Assembly (NCBI GenBank): GCA_027681045.1
Contig: JAQDCK010000026.1
Location: forward strand, 453-13,031
Source: Lactobacillaceae bacterium AF64-9pH9TA
GTDB taxonomy: Bacteria > Bacillota > Bacilli > Lactobacillales > Lactobacillaceae
Length of the DNA stretch: 12,579 nt
Direction: 5' to 3'
Part shown: piece by piece, positions 1 through 8,288 of the stretch
How the letters are laid out: every line of letters begins with the position of its first letter
How positions within the stretch are numbered: position 1 is the first letter of the stretch
Made by a program: the position numbers and the translations under genes
Notes under the pieces: model-generated
The model's input: the letters and a program-made list of their open reading frames with translations, nothing else
Told to the model about the DNA's origin: nothing
Databases searched by the model: none

Positions 1-7
1 GTTCAGA

Positions 8-35
8 AGGTTACCGGACGGTAATCTTTTTTTTT
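8..35 (+). terminator. Rho-independent terminator of an upstream gene
   Basis: An 8-bp stem (AGGTTACC, 8-15, with GGTAATCT, 20-27, including one G-T pair) closes a GGAC loop and runs straight into nine T residues (27-35). This is a textbook intrinsic terminator. It must end a gene lying left of the window and insulates metK from it. Confidence 0.85.
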
Positions 36-60
36 ACAAAAAGCTGAACATGTTTAAAAT
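33..60 (+). promoter_or_regulatory. Probable sigma-A promoter of metK
   Basis: TTTACA (33-38) and TAAAAT (55-60) are separated by 16 bases, and each matches the consensus hexamer at five of six positions. The predicted transcript start, near 66-68, falls exactly at the 5' edge of the SMK box, which supports the call. The -35 overlaps the T-run of the preceding terminator. Confidence 0.6.
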
Positions 61-65
61 ATCAT

Positions 66-148
66 TTGTTACAAGTCCTGATAGGATTCACCAAATTGGT
101 GAAGATGCCTTGTAACCGTGTAGCTAGTCTATAGGGGGACACACATAG
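66..148 (+). promoter_or_regulatory. SAM-III (SMK box) riboswitch in the metK leader
   Basis: The segment closely resembles the SMK box known from lactic acid bacterial metK leaders, including the GTTACAAG, AGGATT.ACC and GATGCCTTGTAACCG blocks. GTTACAAG (68-75) is perfectly complementary to CTTGTAAC (109-116). CACC (89-92) pairs with GGTG (98-101) in an inner hairpin. The SD GGGGG (134-138) lies ten bases before the metK ATG, and GTCCT (75-79) can pair with GGGAC (136-140), hiding the SD. In this family SAM binding stabilises the SD-anti-SD pairing and blocks translation, so metK is repressed by its own product. No intrinsic terminator lies between the box and the ATG, in line with translational rather than transcriptional control. 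Confidence 0.92.
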
Positions 149-1345
149 ATGGAAAAGCACTTATTTACGTCAGAATCAGTTTCAGAAGGACACCCGGACA
201 AGGTCGCTGACCAGATCTCCGATGCCATCCTGGACGCGGTACTCGCCCAAGACCCGCAAGCCCACGTGGCCTGTGAGACTTCTGTAACTACCGGTTTGGT
301 CTTGCTCTTTGGGGAAATCTCGACTACGGCCAATGTTGACTACCAGCAGGTCGCGCGCAAGACGATCCGCGAGATCGGCTATAATGACCCGGACCTGGGC
401 TTTGACGCCGACAACTGCGCTGTTTTAGTAGCGCTGGACAAGCAGTCGCCTGACATCGCCGGCGGGGTTGATGAAGCCCTGGAAGTCCGGGGAGAAGACG
501 ACAGCGATGAACTCGACCAGATCGGGGCTGGTGACCAGGGGCTCATGTTCGGTTTCGCTATTAACGAAACACCGGAATTGATGCCTTTGCCGATTTCTTT
601 GGCCCACCGCTTGATGCGCAAAGTGGCCCAGCTGAGAAAAGAGGGGACCTTCCCATGGCTGCGGCCAGATGCCAAGGCCCAGGTCACGGTGGAATACGAT
701 GACGCCGGCAAGCCTAAGCGGGTGGATACGGTCGTTATCTCAACCCAGACCAGTCCTGACGTGACTAATGAAGAGATCCGGGTGGCCATGGTCCACGACG
801 TGATCAAGGAAGTCATTCCAGACAAATTCCTGGATAACGAGACCAAGTACCTGATTAACCCGTCCGGCCGCTTCGTTATCGGGGGGCCGAAGGGGGACGC
901 CGGTCTGACTGGCCGCAAGATCATCGTTGACACTTATGGCGGCTATGCCCGCCACGGCGGCGGTGCCTTCAGCGGCAAGGACGCCACCAAGGTTGACAGA
1001 AGCGCCTCATACGCTGCCCGCTACGTGGCTAAGAACATTGTCGCCGCTGGCCTGGCTGACCGCTGTGAAGTCCAGCTGGCCTATGCCATCGGGGTAGCCC
1101 ACCCGGTTTCCATCATGATCGATACTGCCGGTACCGGCAAGGTGAGCGACCAGCTTTTGACTGAGGCTGTCCGGGCCAACTTTGACTTGCGCCCAGCCGG
1201 GATCATTAAGATGCTGGACCTGCGCCGGCCAATTTACAAGCAGACGGCGGCTTACGGTCACTTTGGCCGCACCGACGTGGACCTGCCTTGGGAAAAGACC
1301 GACAAGGCGGAAGCCCTCCAGGCTTTTGTCAATGGCCGCAAGTAA
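149..1345 (+). CDS. metK: S-adenosylmethionine synthetase (methionine adenosyltransferase)
   Basis: This cytoplasmic enzyme makes SAM from methionine and ATP, releasing phosphate and diphosphate; it is normally a homotetramer. At 398 residues it has the usual family length. Signature elements are visible in order: GHPDK at 14-18 near the N-terminus (ATP and metal binding), GAGDQG at 126-131, [13 protein letters not shown] in the middle, and the glycine-rich GGGAFSGKD loop at 270-278. The ATG at 149 is fixed by the GGGGG SD that belongs to the SMK box. The gene has its own promoter. The next gene starts 64 bases downstream with no hairpin terminator between, so some read-through into the transporter is possible. 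No residue looks abnormal. Confidence 0.97.
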   Translation: MEKHLFTSESVSEGHPDKVADQISDAILDAVLAQDPQAHVACETSVTTGLVLLFGEISTTANVDYQQVARKTIREIGYNDPDLGFDADNCAVLVALDKQSPDIAGGVDEALEVRGEDDSDELDQIGAGDQGLMFGFAINETPELMPLPISLAHRLMRKVAQLRKEGTFPWLRPDAKAQVTVEYDDAGKPKRVDTVVISTQTSPDVTNEEIRVAMVHDVIKEVIPDKFLDNETKYLINPSGRFVIGGPKGDAGLTGRKIIVDTYGGYARHGGGAFSGKDATKVDRSASYAARYVAKNIVAAGLADRCEVQLAYAIGVAHPVSIMIDTAGTGKVSDQLLTEAVRANFDLRPAGIIKMLDLRRPIYKQTAAYGHFGRTDVDLPWEKTDKAEALQAFVNGRK

Positions 1346-1409
1346 TATTTTTGGAAAAACTGAATACATGTAAGACATTAACGTAACATAAATTTCGTTG
1401 GAGAAGAGA

Positions 1410-2858
1410 ATGAAGAAAACAAACGTGAAAATGGTCACGCTCGCTGTCTTTATCACCACTTTTATGTCCGCGATCGAAGGCACCATTGTTTCGACCGCGA
1501 TGCCAACCATCATCGCCGATTTGGACGGGCTGGCAATCATGAGCTGGGTGGTCTCTGTCTTTCTGCTGATGACGGCAGTCTCAACGCCAATTTATGGGAA
1601 ACTGGCTGATAGCGTAGGACGCAAGCCAGTTTTTTTATTTGGCATTGGACTTTTCGTGATCGGGTCAGCCCTCTGCGGCTTCTCGCGCTCGATGGTGGAA
1701 TTGATTATCTTCCGCGTCCTGCAGGGGTTGGGCTCAGGGGCTATCCAGACAGCCGGGGTGACGGTTTTAGCAGACATGTATGATATTGACAAGCGGGCTA
1801 AAATGCTGGGCCTGACTTCGGGTTTCTGGGGACTGGCTTCGGTTATCGCCCCGCTTTTGGGCGGTTTTATCGTCCAGCAATTGTCCTGGCACTGGGTCTT
1901 TATGATCAATGTGCCGATCGGCTTGCTCGCCTTTTTGCTGGTCGCTTTCTACCTGCATGAAGATTTTGCTAAAAATAAATTACAGATCGACCTCAAGGGC
2001 AGCTTCAGCTTAGTTGTATTCCTTTTGTCCTTGATGCTGCTTTTGCAGGGGCTGGAAAAAGGCTTCAGCTGGACTTTACTGCTTTTGGCAGCTGTCATGC
2101 TGGTCAGCCTCGGCCTTTTTACCAAGGTGGAAAAAACAGCCGCTGACCCGATCATTCCTTTCAGCATCTTAAAAGACAAGGAATTTCTGGCGGTCAACAT
2201 CTTGCAGCTCCTGGTTTCCGGGGTCGTGATCGGCTTTGAATTCTACATCCCGACCTGGCTGCAGGGGATCAACGGGGTCAGCGCATCAATCGCCGGCTTC
2301 GCCATTACGCCAAGCTCCCTTTTGTGGGTCTGCGGGTCCTTTTTAGCCGGTGACCTTATGGGCCGGTGGGGAACGCAAAAATTCTTTGATGCCTCACTCT
2401 TGCTCTTAATCGGGGCAGACCTGGCCTTCATCTTGATTCCGACCTACACGCCATTTTGGGTCTTCTGCCTGATTGCCGTCTTCAACGGGATCGGCTTCGG
2501 CAGCATTGCCACGGCCAGCCAGGTCCGGGCCCAGATGGTGGTTGACAAGAGCCAGGTAGGGGTGGCAACTTCCTTTAACACTCTGATGAAGTATCTGGGT
2601 CAAACTGTCATGATGGTCTTCTACGGGATGACCTTCAACGCGGTCGTGGCCAGCGGGCTTCAAAAACACCCTTCCTTGACCAGCGAGATGATGAACAAGA
2701 TTGTCTCCCCAGTTCAGGCTAAAAGCCTGGATCCGGCCATTTTGGCCCCTCTGCGGGAGATCCTGCATTCAGCTATGCGGGGAATCTACATCGTTTCTCT
2801 GATTGCCTTGCTTTTGTCTGTGGTCTTCAACCATATCTACCGGCAAAAGAAGTATTAA
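1410..2858 (+). CDS. MFS multidrug transporter, DHA2 (EmrB/QacA-like) family
   Basis: A 482-residue integral membrane protein, likely a proton-coupled exporter of drugs or other amphiphiles with about 14 transmembrane segments. The N-terminal helix carries the DHA2 pattern EGTIVSTAMPTIIADL (about 23-38). The loop after helix 2 holds MFS motif A, GKLADSVGRK (63-72). RVLQGLGSG (102-110) is motif B, and GFWGLASVIAPLLGG (138-152) resembles the antiporter motif C. The ATG at 1410 is preferred because GGAG (1400-1403) sits six bases before it; an in-frame TTG at 1398 overlaps that SD and is unlikely to be used. No convincing promoter is seen in the 64 bases after metK. Substrate cannot be told from sequence. 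It converges on the PAP2 gene. Confidence 0.9.
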   Translation: MKKTNVKMVTLAVFITTFMSAIEGTIVSTAMPTIIADLDGLAIMSWVVSVFLLMTAVSTPIYGKLADSVGRKPVFLFGIGLFVIGSALCGFSRSMVELIIFRVLQGLGSGAIQTAGVTVLADMYDIDKRAKMLGLTSGFWGLASVIAPLLGGFIVQQLSWHWVFMINVPIGLLAFLLVAFYLHEDFAKNKLQIDLKGSFSLVVFLLSLMLLLQGLEKGFSWTLLLLAAVMLVSLGLFTKVEKTAADPIIPFSILKDKEFLAVNILQLLVSGVVIGFEFYIPTWLQGINGVSASIAGFAITPSSLLWVCGSFLAGDLMGRWGTQKFFDASLLLLIGADLAFILIPTYTPFWVFCLIAVFNGIGFGSIATASQVRAQMVVDKSQVGVATSFNTLMKYLGQTVMMVFYGMTFNAVVASGLQKHPSLTSEMMNKIVSPVQAKSLDPAILAPLREILHSAMRGIYIVSLIALLLSVVFNHIYRQKKY

Positions 2859-2877
2859 TTAAAACATGAACGCAAAC

Positions 2878-2911
2878 AAAAATCTGCTCACGGCATGTGA
2901 GCAGATTTTTT
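2878..2911. terminator. Bidirectional Rho-independent terminator
   Basis: AAAAATCTGCTCAC (2878-2891) pairs over 14 bp with GTGAGCAGATTTTT (2897-2910) around a five-base GGCAT loop. The plus strand ends in a T-run, and the complementary A-run at the left foot gives a T-run on the minus strand, so the hairpin can stop both the MFS transcript and the converging PAP2 transcript. The PAP2 stop codon lies only three bases from its foot. Confidence 0.9.
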
Positions 2912-2912
2912 A

Positions 2913-3572
2913 TTAAGGATTTAGTTTATGCTTTTTGTCCAAGACCTTGAAAAAGAGCCAGCTAGCCAATGAACTGAAGGCCAGGCCCTCGCACCAGCCC
3001 CCTAAGACGTCGCTTGGCCAGTGAACGTGCAGGTACATTCTGGTAAAGCCAATCGACAGGGTGAAGAAGACGCAGAAGACGATTAGCCAGGTCTTGAATG
3101 GCTTCTTTTTCACCAGGACAACGATCAAGGCAATCAGGACCAGGGCCAGGGTCATGGAGCCAACCGAGTGGCCGGACGGGAAGGAGAAACCGTCAGCGTG
3201 AACCGCCTTGTCAATCCGGGGCCGCTGGCGCTGGATGATATTTTTGATAATTGAGTTGCAGGCATTAGCCGCGATCATGGTTAAGCTGGCAAAAGCAGCA
3301 TGGATGTAATTTCGCCGGTAGACCAGGAAAAGAACCAGGGCTACGGTAAAGACCGTGATCGTTAAGGTATTGCCCAGCTGGGTCCAGTAAAAGGTCAGCT
3401 GCTTTTCGACCGGATTGTTGTTTTTGATGGCATTGTAGACTGCCGTGTCAAAAGCCTTGATAAAAGGATTTTTGCTGGCAATCAGGTAGACCCAAAAGGC
3501 AAAAAAGATGCTGAAGGCGCCGCCAAAAATTAAAAGGGGCTGATAATTAACTTTATTTTCTTTTGTATTCAA
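2913..3572 (-). CDS. PAP2-family membrane phosphatase
   Basis: A 219-residue polytopic membrane protein of the type 2 phosphatidic acid phosphatase family. Members dephosphorylate lipid phosphates such as phosphatidylglycerol phosphate or undecaprenyl diphosphate. All three catalytic motifs are present: KNIIQRQRP (K110, R117, P118), PSGH (132-135, with H135) and the third motif R178-x5-H184-x3-D188, with threonine in place of the usual serine before the arginine. About six hydrophobic segments are visible, two of them before motif 1, as usual. Translation must start at the TTG at 3572, since the reading frame offers no upstream ATG, GTG or TTG before an in-frame stop. The nearest SD (AGGGAG, 3588-3593 in complement) is 15 bases away, which is unusually far. 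An undecaprenyl-diphosphate or PGP role is likely but not decidable here. Confidence 0.9.
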   Translation of the reverse strand: MNTKENKVNYQPLLIFGGAFSIFFAFWVYLIASKNPFIKAFDTAVYNAIKNNNPVEKQLTFYWTQLGNTLTITVFTVALVLFLVYRRNYIHAAFASLTMIAANACNSIIKNIIQRQRPRIDKAVHADGFSFPSGHSVGSMTLALVLIALIVVLVKKKPFKTWLIVFCVFFTLSIGFTRMYLHVHWPSDVLGGWCEGLAFSSLASWLFFKVLDKKHKLNP

Positions 3573-3592
3573 TTGTTTTTAATTTTTCTCCC

Positions 3593-3625
3593 TTGTAAAA
3601 TTTTAGCCATGTGGTAAAGTATAAT
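3593..3625 (+). promoter_or_regulatory. leuS promoter, perfect -10
   Basis: TATAAT at 3620-3625 is a perfect -10 about seven bases before the first possible base of the T-box leader. The -35 is unclear: TTGTAA (3593-3598) is the best match but is 21 bases away, longer than the usual 16-18. The -10 is therefore well supported and the -35 is tentative. Confidence 0.55.
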
Positions 3626-3646
3626 CGTTATAGAGAAAATAATAAA
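3618..3646 (-). promoter_or_regulatory. Possible PAP2 promoter overlapping the leuS -10
   Basis: On the minus strand TATACT (complement of 3618-3623) matches the -10 consensus at five of six positions and lies 45 bases before the PAP2 TTG codon. The hexamer 17 bases upstream (TTTATT, complement of 3641-3646) is a weak -35. If real, it shares bases with the leuS -10. Confidence 0.25.
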
Positions 3647-3850
3647 GGGCAGGGAGTAGTAAAAATTTTTCTTTCTTCAGAGAAGAGCCGGTAGCTGCGA
3701 GGCTTGAAAGAGAAATTTTGAACTCACCCGGACAATGCCGAAGTGTTGTTTCGCTTTAAGAAACATTTGAGTGTCACGCGAAAGCGTGGAACTTAGGTGG
3801 TACCGCGAAACAATTCGTCCTATGTTTGAACATAGGGCGTTTTTCGTTTT
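3632..3850 (+). promoter_or_regulatory. T-box leader of leuS, leucine (CUC) specifier
   Basis: T-box leaders sense uncharged tRNA and let transcription pass an early terminator. Stem I is readable: AGTA (3655-3658) faces the specifier loop, and a 13-bp helix (3662-3674 with 3707-3719, one G-T pair) carries a distal hairpin, AGCC (3686-3689) with GGCT (3701-3704). The specifier sits in GAACTCA, giving CTC (3723-3725), a leucine codon. A stem-III hairpin, CACGC-GAAA-GCGTG (3775-3788), precedes the T-box AGGTGGTACCGCG (3795-3807). TGGT (3798-3801) would pair with the ACCA end of tRNA-Leu, matching its A discriminator. TAGG (3794-3797) can pair with CCTA (3819-3822) to form the antiterminator. 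Specifier, T-box and downstream gene agree. Confidence 0.95.
3816..3850 (+). terminator. Regulated terminator of the leuS T-box
   Basis: The stem CGTCCTATGT (3816-3825) pairs with ACATAGGGCG (3830-3839) around a TTGA loop, with one T-G pair. It is followed by TTTTT, a CG interruption and TTTT up to 3850. Its left arm includes the CCTA needed for the antiterminator, so the two structures exclude each other. The leuS SD begins two bases after the T-run. Confidence 0.9.
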
Positions 3851-3868
3851 TAGGAAAGGATTTATCAG

Positions 3869-6283
3869 ATGTACAACCATAAAGTTGTCGAAAAGAAGTG
3901 GCAAAAGTACTGGCTGGAAAACAAGACTTTTAAGACTGGGACTGACCCAAAGAAGCCAAAGTACTACGTCCTTGACATGTTCCCTTACCCATCCGGCAAG
4001 GGCCTGCACGTTGGTCACCCGGAAGGCTACACCGCTACTGACATCATGGCCAGAATGAAGCGGGCCCAAGGCTACAATGTCTTGCACCCAATGGGCTGGG
4101 ATGCTTTCGGTCTGCCGGCAGAACAATACGCCCTGCAAACTGGTAACGACCCGGCAACTTTCACCGACGAAAACATTGCCCACTTCAAGAAGCAGCTGCA
4201 AGCTTTGGGCTTCTCCTATGACTGGGACCGGGAAATCAAGACCACTGACCCGGACTACTACAAGTGGACCCAGTGGATTTTTGAACAAATGTACAAGATG
4301 GGCCTGGCCTATGAAGCTGAAGTACCAGTTAACTGGTCACCAGACCTGGGCACGGTTGTCGCTAACGAAGAAGTTATCGACGGTAAGACTGAACGGGGCG
4401 GCTACCCGGTTTACCGGCGCAAGATGCGGCAATGGATGCTGAAGATCACTGCTTATGCTGACCGTTTGCTGGACGACCTGGACGACTTGGACTGGCCGGA
4501 ACCGATCAAGGAAATGCAAAGAAACTGGATCGGCCGCTCAGTTGGGGCCCAGGTAACCTTCAAGATTAAGGACTCAGACAAGAGCTTCTCCATCTTCACT
4601 ACCCGGCCGGACACCCTCTTTGGCTGCTCATACACGGTTTTGGCCCCGGAAAACGAACTGGTTAAGGAAATCACCAGTCCAGAGCAAAAGGAAGCCGTTG
4701 ACGCCTACATCAAGTCCATTGAATCCAAGTCTGACCTGGAAAGAACCGACTTGAACAAGGACAAGACCGGGGTCTTCACTGGTGCTTACGCGATCAACCC
4801 GGTTAACGGGGAAGAAGTACCAGTCTGGATTTCTGACTACGTTTTGGCAACTTACGGGACCGGGGCAGTTATGGCCGTTCCAGCCCATGACGAAAGAGAC
4901 TACGCTTTTGCCACTAAGTTCAACCTGCCAATCAAGGAAGTCGTTGAAGGCGGCGACATCAGCAAGGAAGCCTTTGCTGGTGACGGGGTCCACGTCAACT
5001 CAGACTTTTTGAATGGCCTCCGCAATGAAGAAGCCAAGGCCAAGATGGTTGACTGGCTGACTGAAAAGGGCGTCGGCGAAAAGAAGGTCAACTACAAGAT
5101 GCGGGACTGGAACTTCTCCCGTCAGCGCTACTGGGGTGAACCAATCCCGGTCATCCACTGGGAAGACGGGGAAACCACTTTGGTGCCAGAAGACGAATTG
5201 CCGCTGCGCCTGCCTAAGGAAAGCAACATCAAGCCTTCCGGCACTCCGGAAAGCCCGCTGGCTAACCTGACTGACTGGGTTAACGTTGTTGATGAAAATG
5301 GCCGGAAGGGTAAGCGGGAAACCAACACCATGCCGCAATGGGCTGGTTCAAGCTGGTACTTCCTGCGCTACATCGACCCGCACAACGATAAGGATCTGGC
5401 TGATCCAGAACTTTTGAAGAAGTGGCTGCCAGTTGACCTTTACATCGGCGGGGCAGAACACGCGACCCTGCACCTGCTTTACGCTAGATTCTGGCACAAG
5501 GTCCTTTACGACCTGGGCGTCGTGCCAACCAAGGAACCGTTCCAAAAGCTCTACAACCAGGGCTTGATCTTGAAGAACCATGAAAAGATGTCCAAGTCCC
5601 GGGGCAACGTGGTCAACCCAGATGACGTTGTTGACGAATACGGTGCAGACAGCCTGCGGACTTACGAAATGTTCATGGGGCCTTTGAATGCGTCTATTGA
5701 CTGGGATGACAACGGTCCTTCCGGTGTCAAAAAGTTCCTTGACCGGGTATGGCGGACTTTTGTCAACGACTTGGACCTGGACCCAATTCCATCTGAAAAG
5801 ATCAGTGACGAAAACGACGGCAAGCTGGACAAGATCTACAACGAAACTGTCAAGACTGTTACGGAGCACTTTGAAGAATTGCGCTTCAACACCGCTATCT
5901 CCCAAATGATGGTCTTCATGAACGCCTGCCAGAAGGTTGACAAGATTCCACGGGAATACGCTGAAGGCTTCGTGAAGCTGATGGCGCCAGTTGCTCCGCA
6001 CATGATGGAAGAAATCTGGCATGTCTTCGGCCACGACGAAAGCGTGCAGCTTGCTGCCTGGCCAACTTACGACGCAAGCAAGCTGGTTGAAAGCACGGTC
6101 GAAATGGCTGTTACGGTCAACGGCAAGAAGCGGGGCAACTTCCAAATCGCCAAGGGCGCAAGCCGGGAAGAAGCCCAAGCAGCCGCAACTGCTCTGCCGC
6201 ACGTAAAGGAATTTTTGGAAGGCAAGGAGATCAAGAAGGTCATTGTCGTGCCAAACAAGATCGTGAACATTGTTGCCAAATAA
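3869..6283 (+). CDS. leuS: Leucyl-tRNA synthetase
   Basis: A cytoplasmic class I aminoacyl-tRNA synthetase that charges tRNA-Leu; 804 residues, the usual size for Bacillota. The ATP-binding HIGH motif appears as HVGH at 47-50 in a [14 protein letters not shown] context, and the KMSKS loop is at 573-577. The inserted CP1 editing domain, which hydrolyses mischarged tRNA, lies between them with the threonine-rich TTRPDTLFG (244-252) and AVPAHDERD ending at 344; D341 corresponds to the conserved editing aspartate. [12 protein letters not shown] segment precedes the KMSKS half. The C-terminal anticodon-binding region ends normally. The ATG at 3869 has the SD AGGAAAGGA (3852-3860). Codon use is strongly biased to AAG, GAC, AAC and CTG, as expected for high expression. 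Control is by the T-box leader. Confidence 0.97.
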   Translation: MYNHKVVEKKWQKYWLENKTFKTGTDPKKPKYYVLDMFPYPSGKGLHVGHPEGYTATDIMARMKRAQGYNVLHPMGWDAFGLPAEQYALQTGNDPATFTDENIAHFKKQLQALGFSYDWDREIKTTDPDYYKWTQWIFEQMYKMGLAYEAEVPVNWSPDLGTVVANEEVIDGKTERGGYPVYRRKMRQWMLKITAYADRLLDDLDDLDWPEPIKEMQRNWIGRSVGAQVTFKIKDSDKSFSIFTTRPDTLFGCSYTVLAPENELVKEITSPEQKEAVDAYIKSIESKSDLERTDLNKDKTGVFTGAYAINPVNGEEVPVWISDYVLATYGTGAVMAVPAHDERDYAFATKFNLPIKEVVEGGDISKEAFAGDGVHVNSDFLNGLRNEEAKAKMVDWLTEKGVGEKKVNYKMRDWNFSRQRYWGEPIPVIHWEDGETTLVPEDELPLRLPKESNIKPSGTPESPLANLTDWVNVVDENGRKGKRETNTMPQWAGSSWYFLRYIDPHNDKDLADPELLKKWLPVDLYIGGAEHATLHLLYARFWHKVLYDLGVVPTKEPFQKLYNQGLILKNHEKMSKSRGNVVNPDDVVDEYGADSLRTYEMFMGPLNASIDWDDNGPSGVKKFLDRVWRTFVNDLDLDPIPSEKISDENDGKLDKIYNETVKTVTEHFEELRFNTAISQMMVFMNACQKVDKIPREYAEGFVKLMAPVAPHMMEEIWHVFGHDESVQLAAWPTYDASKLVESTVEMAVTVNGKKRGNFQIAKGASREEAQAAATALPHVKEFLEGKEIKKVIVVPNKIVNIVAK

Positions 6284-6377
6284 ATCTAAAATTTTCCTAA
6301 AAAATCAATTTATGGTATATTTCAAACTTGATCAGGAATATGATAGTAGGTTGAAGTATAAAGATTAGGGAAGTTTT

Positions 6378-7997
6378 ATGGCAAAGAACAAATCACAGAC
6401 CAACTCCCAGGCCCAGTTGTTAAAGGGCTCGGCCTGGATGACTATTGGCTCTATCCTGTCGCGGATTCTCGGGGCGATCTATATCATCCCTTGGTATGCC
6501 TGGATGGGAAAGTATGGCAACTTGGCCAACTCTCTGACGGCGAAGAGCTACAACATCTATAGTCTGTTCATTATCATCTCCACCGCGGGCATTCCAGGGG
6601 CGATCGCCAAGCAGATCGCCAAGTACAATGCCCTGAATGAGTACGGGGTCGGCCGCAAGCTCTTCAGGCACGGCCTGGCGTTAATGGGGGCCTTCGGGAT
6701 TGTCTCAGCGGCCTGCATGTACTTTTTGGCCCTGCCGCTGTCTGGCTTTAACCCCCAGGAAGTACCGGTGATCCGGAGCCTGGCTTTGGCTGTCTTGATC
6801 ATTCCTATCTTGAGCATCCTGCGTGGCTATTTCCAAGGCTTCAACGACATGATGCCCAGTGCCATGTCCCAGTTCGTGGAACAGCTGGCCCGGGTGATCT
6901 GGATGCTTTTGACGGCTTATGTGATCATGCGGGTCCAGCACGGCAACTATGTTGATGCAGTTACTCAGTCCAACCTGGCTGCCGCGATCGGGGCCGTGTT
7001 CGGTATTGGCCTGCTGGTGACTTTTTACCTTAGGCAGAAGCGTACGGTTGATCCTTTAATCGCCCAGTCCAATAACCAGGTGCAGGTTTCAACCAACAGC
7101 CTGCTCTTTGAAATCATCCAGCAGTCGATCCCCTTCATCATTATTGATTCCGGGATCAATATCTTCCAGCTGGTGGACCAGTATACCTTCCATCCAATGA
7201 TTGCCAGCTTCATGCACGTGTCTTTTGACGCGATCGAAAGCTGGTATGCCTTGTTCGGCCTAAATGCCAACAAGCTGATCATGATCGTGGTTTCACTGTC
7301 AACTGCCATGGCGGTTACCGCCATTCCGCTTTTGTCAGGGGCCCACGCCAGAAGGGACTACCGGGATATTTCCCGCCAGATCGGCAATACCTTGGAACTC
7401 TTCTTGTTCGTCTTATTGCCGGCTTCGTTGGGGATGGCCGCGATCTCAGATCCCCTGTACACGATTTTCTACGGCTATGACCGGCTGGGAGCCCATGTCT
7501 TGTACCTGTCCTCCTTTACGGCCATCAGCCTGGGGATGTTTACGGTCCTTATGGCCATCTTGCAAGGGCTGGACGAGAACATATATGCCATCCGCTATTT
7601 GATCCTTGGTTTGGTCATCAAGTCAATCGTTCAGTATCCGATGATCCGCCTTTTCAAGGTCTATGGCCCGCTTTTAGCGACAAACCTGGGCCTTTTGGCG
7701 GTCATCGCCATGTCCCTCAAGCACCTCAGCGTGAAATACCGCTGGCGGGCTGACCGGACCATGAGGCGCTTTATCGGGATTGCCAGCTTCTCCTTAGTGA
7801 TGTTCGTGTCAGTCTTTGCTGCCGTTAAGCTGGGCGGCCTCGTCCTCAGCCCTTACCGGCGCTTGTCTGCCATGTTGCTCAGCGGCCTGGCGATAGCTGT
7901 CGGCGTGCTTGTTTACGGGGGCTTGAGCCTTAAGACCGGCCTGGCTGAAAATATTTTGGGCAGCCGGGTGACCCGGATCATGAAGAAGTTCAGATAA
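6378..7997 (+). CDS. ytgP: Lipid II flippase, MurJ/YtgP type (MATE-like MOP superfamily)
   Basis: A 539-residue polytopic membrane protein resembling the YtgP/MurJ proteins of Bacillota, which flip the peptidoglycan precursor lipid II across the membrane. The start is typical: a short polar N-terminus, then LLKGSAWMTIGSILSRILGAIYIIP (about 14-38), the first transmembrane helix. Further signatures are STAGIPGAIAKQIAKYN after the second helix and ILRGYFQGFNDMMPSAMSQFVEQLARV in the middle, a block strongly conserved in this family. About 14 hydrophobic segments are expected and the spacing fits. The ATG at 6378 has AGGGAAG (6367-6373) as SD. No clear promoter is seen in the 94 bases after leuS, and no leuS terminator, so some co-transcription with leuS is possible. 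An exopolysaccharide flippase role is the main alternative. Confidence 0.88.
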   Translation: MAKNKSQTNSQAQLLKGSAWMTIGSILSRILGAIYIIPWYAWMGKYGNLANSLTAKSYNIYSLFIIISTAGIPGAIAKQIAKYNALNEYGVGRKLFRHGLALMGAFGIVSAACMYFLALPLSGFNPQEVPVIRSLALAVLIIPILSILRGYFQGFNDMMPSAMSQFVEQLARVIWMLLTAYVIMRVQHGNYVDAVTQSNLAAAIGAVFGIGLLVTFYLRQKRTVDPLIAQSNNQVQVSTNSLLFEIIQQSIPFIIIDSGINIFQLVDQYTFHPMIASFMHVSFDAIESWYALFGLNANKLIMIVVSLSTAMAVTAIPLLSGAHARRDYRDISRQIGNTLELFLFVLLPASLGMAAISDPLYTIFYGYDRLGAHVLYLSSFTAISLGMFTVLMAILQGLDENIYAIRYLILGLVIKSIVQYPMIRLFKVYGPLLATNLGLLAVIAMSLKHLSVKYRWRADRTMRRFIGIASFSLVMFVSVFAAVKLGGLVLSPYRRLSAMLLSGLAIAVGVLVYGGLSLKTGLAENILGSRVTRIMKKFR

Positions 7998-8013
7998 TAG
8001 AATAGAGCCAGTT

Positions 8014-8043
8014 AAGGATCCTCCATTTGGAGGATCTTTTTTT
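8014..8043 (+). terminator. Rho-independent terminator of ytgP
   Basis: GATCCTCC (8017-8024) pairs perfectly with GGAGGATC (8029-8036) around an ATTT loop, and the stem extends outward by an AAG/TTT foot. Seven T residues follow (8037-8043). The stop codon is 17 bases upstream. Confidence 0.92.
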
Positions 8044-8164
8044 GCGCCTCTTTTGGGGATTTTTCCGTTTTCATTTTTATCCAAATTGTTTTATTCATGG
8101 TGGAAAGCTTGTAAAAAAACTTGCAAAAAGTCTAGGTCTGGCAAGGGATGGCCCGGTTTTTGAT

Positions 8165-8234
8165 AAAAGTATTTTTTAGTTTGTGAATAAAAACAATTCG
8201 ATTATTGCCGGGACTTTAACAAAAAAGTATTTTT
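8165..8234. repeat. Direct repeat of AAAAGTATTTTT
   Basis: The 12-base word AAAAGTATTTTT occurs at 8165-8176 and again at 8223-8234, a period of 58 bases. The sequence is AT-rich, so chance is not excluded. Spacing near a whole number of helical turns would suit a DNA-bending or regulator-binding role. Confidence 0.5.
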
Positions 8235-8255
8235 GAAATATTGTTATTTTAGCAA

Positions 8256-8269
8256 AGTAAACGGTTACA
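8256..8269. promoter_or_regulatory. Candidate cre (CcpA) site upstream of ppsA
   Basis: AGTAAACGGTTACA matches the catabolite-responsive element consensus TGWAANCGNTNWCA at 13 of 14 positions; only the first base differs. It is centred about 75 bases before the predicted ppsA transcript start, upstream of the -35. CcpA sites at such positions can activate; sites within the promoter usually repress. Confidence 0.6.
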
Positions 8270-8288
8270 GGAAATTAACCCCAAAAAA

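Noticed and set aside
1398..1409. TTG start at 1398 for the MFS transporter
   Set aside because: It overlaps the GGAG SD that serves the ATG at 1410, and the extra residues are not needed for the first membrane helix.
1346..1409. Promoter between metK and the MFS gene (TTGGAA at 1351, TAACAT at 1384)
   Set aside because: The hexamers do not combine at a workable spacing, so I could not support a defined promoter.
3677..4288. Minus-strand frame of 203 codons across the T-box and leuS 5' end
   Set aside because: It covers a structured RNA leader and the HIGH-motif region of leuS, with no family resemblance.
5348..6202. Open minus-strand frame of 284 codons opposite the 3' part of leuS
   Set aside because: It lies wholly antisense to the conserved leuS catalytic and anticodon regions, shows no recognisable domain, and long antisense frames are expected when the sense gene has strong codon bias.
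6328..6362. Promoter before ytgP (TTGATC at 6328 and TATAAA at 6357)
   Set aside because: The spacer would be 23 bases, too long for a normal sigma-A promoter, and no better pair was found.
8181..8196. Rex-like operator (TTGTGAAT...ACAA) upstream of ppsA
   Set aside because: The left half fits TTGTGA but the right half lacks TCACAA and the spacing is two bases short of the 18-base consensus.
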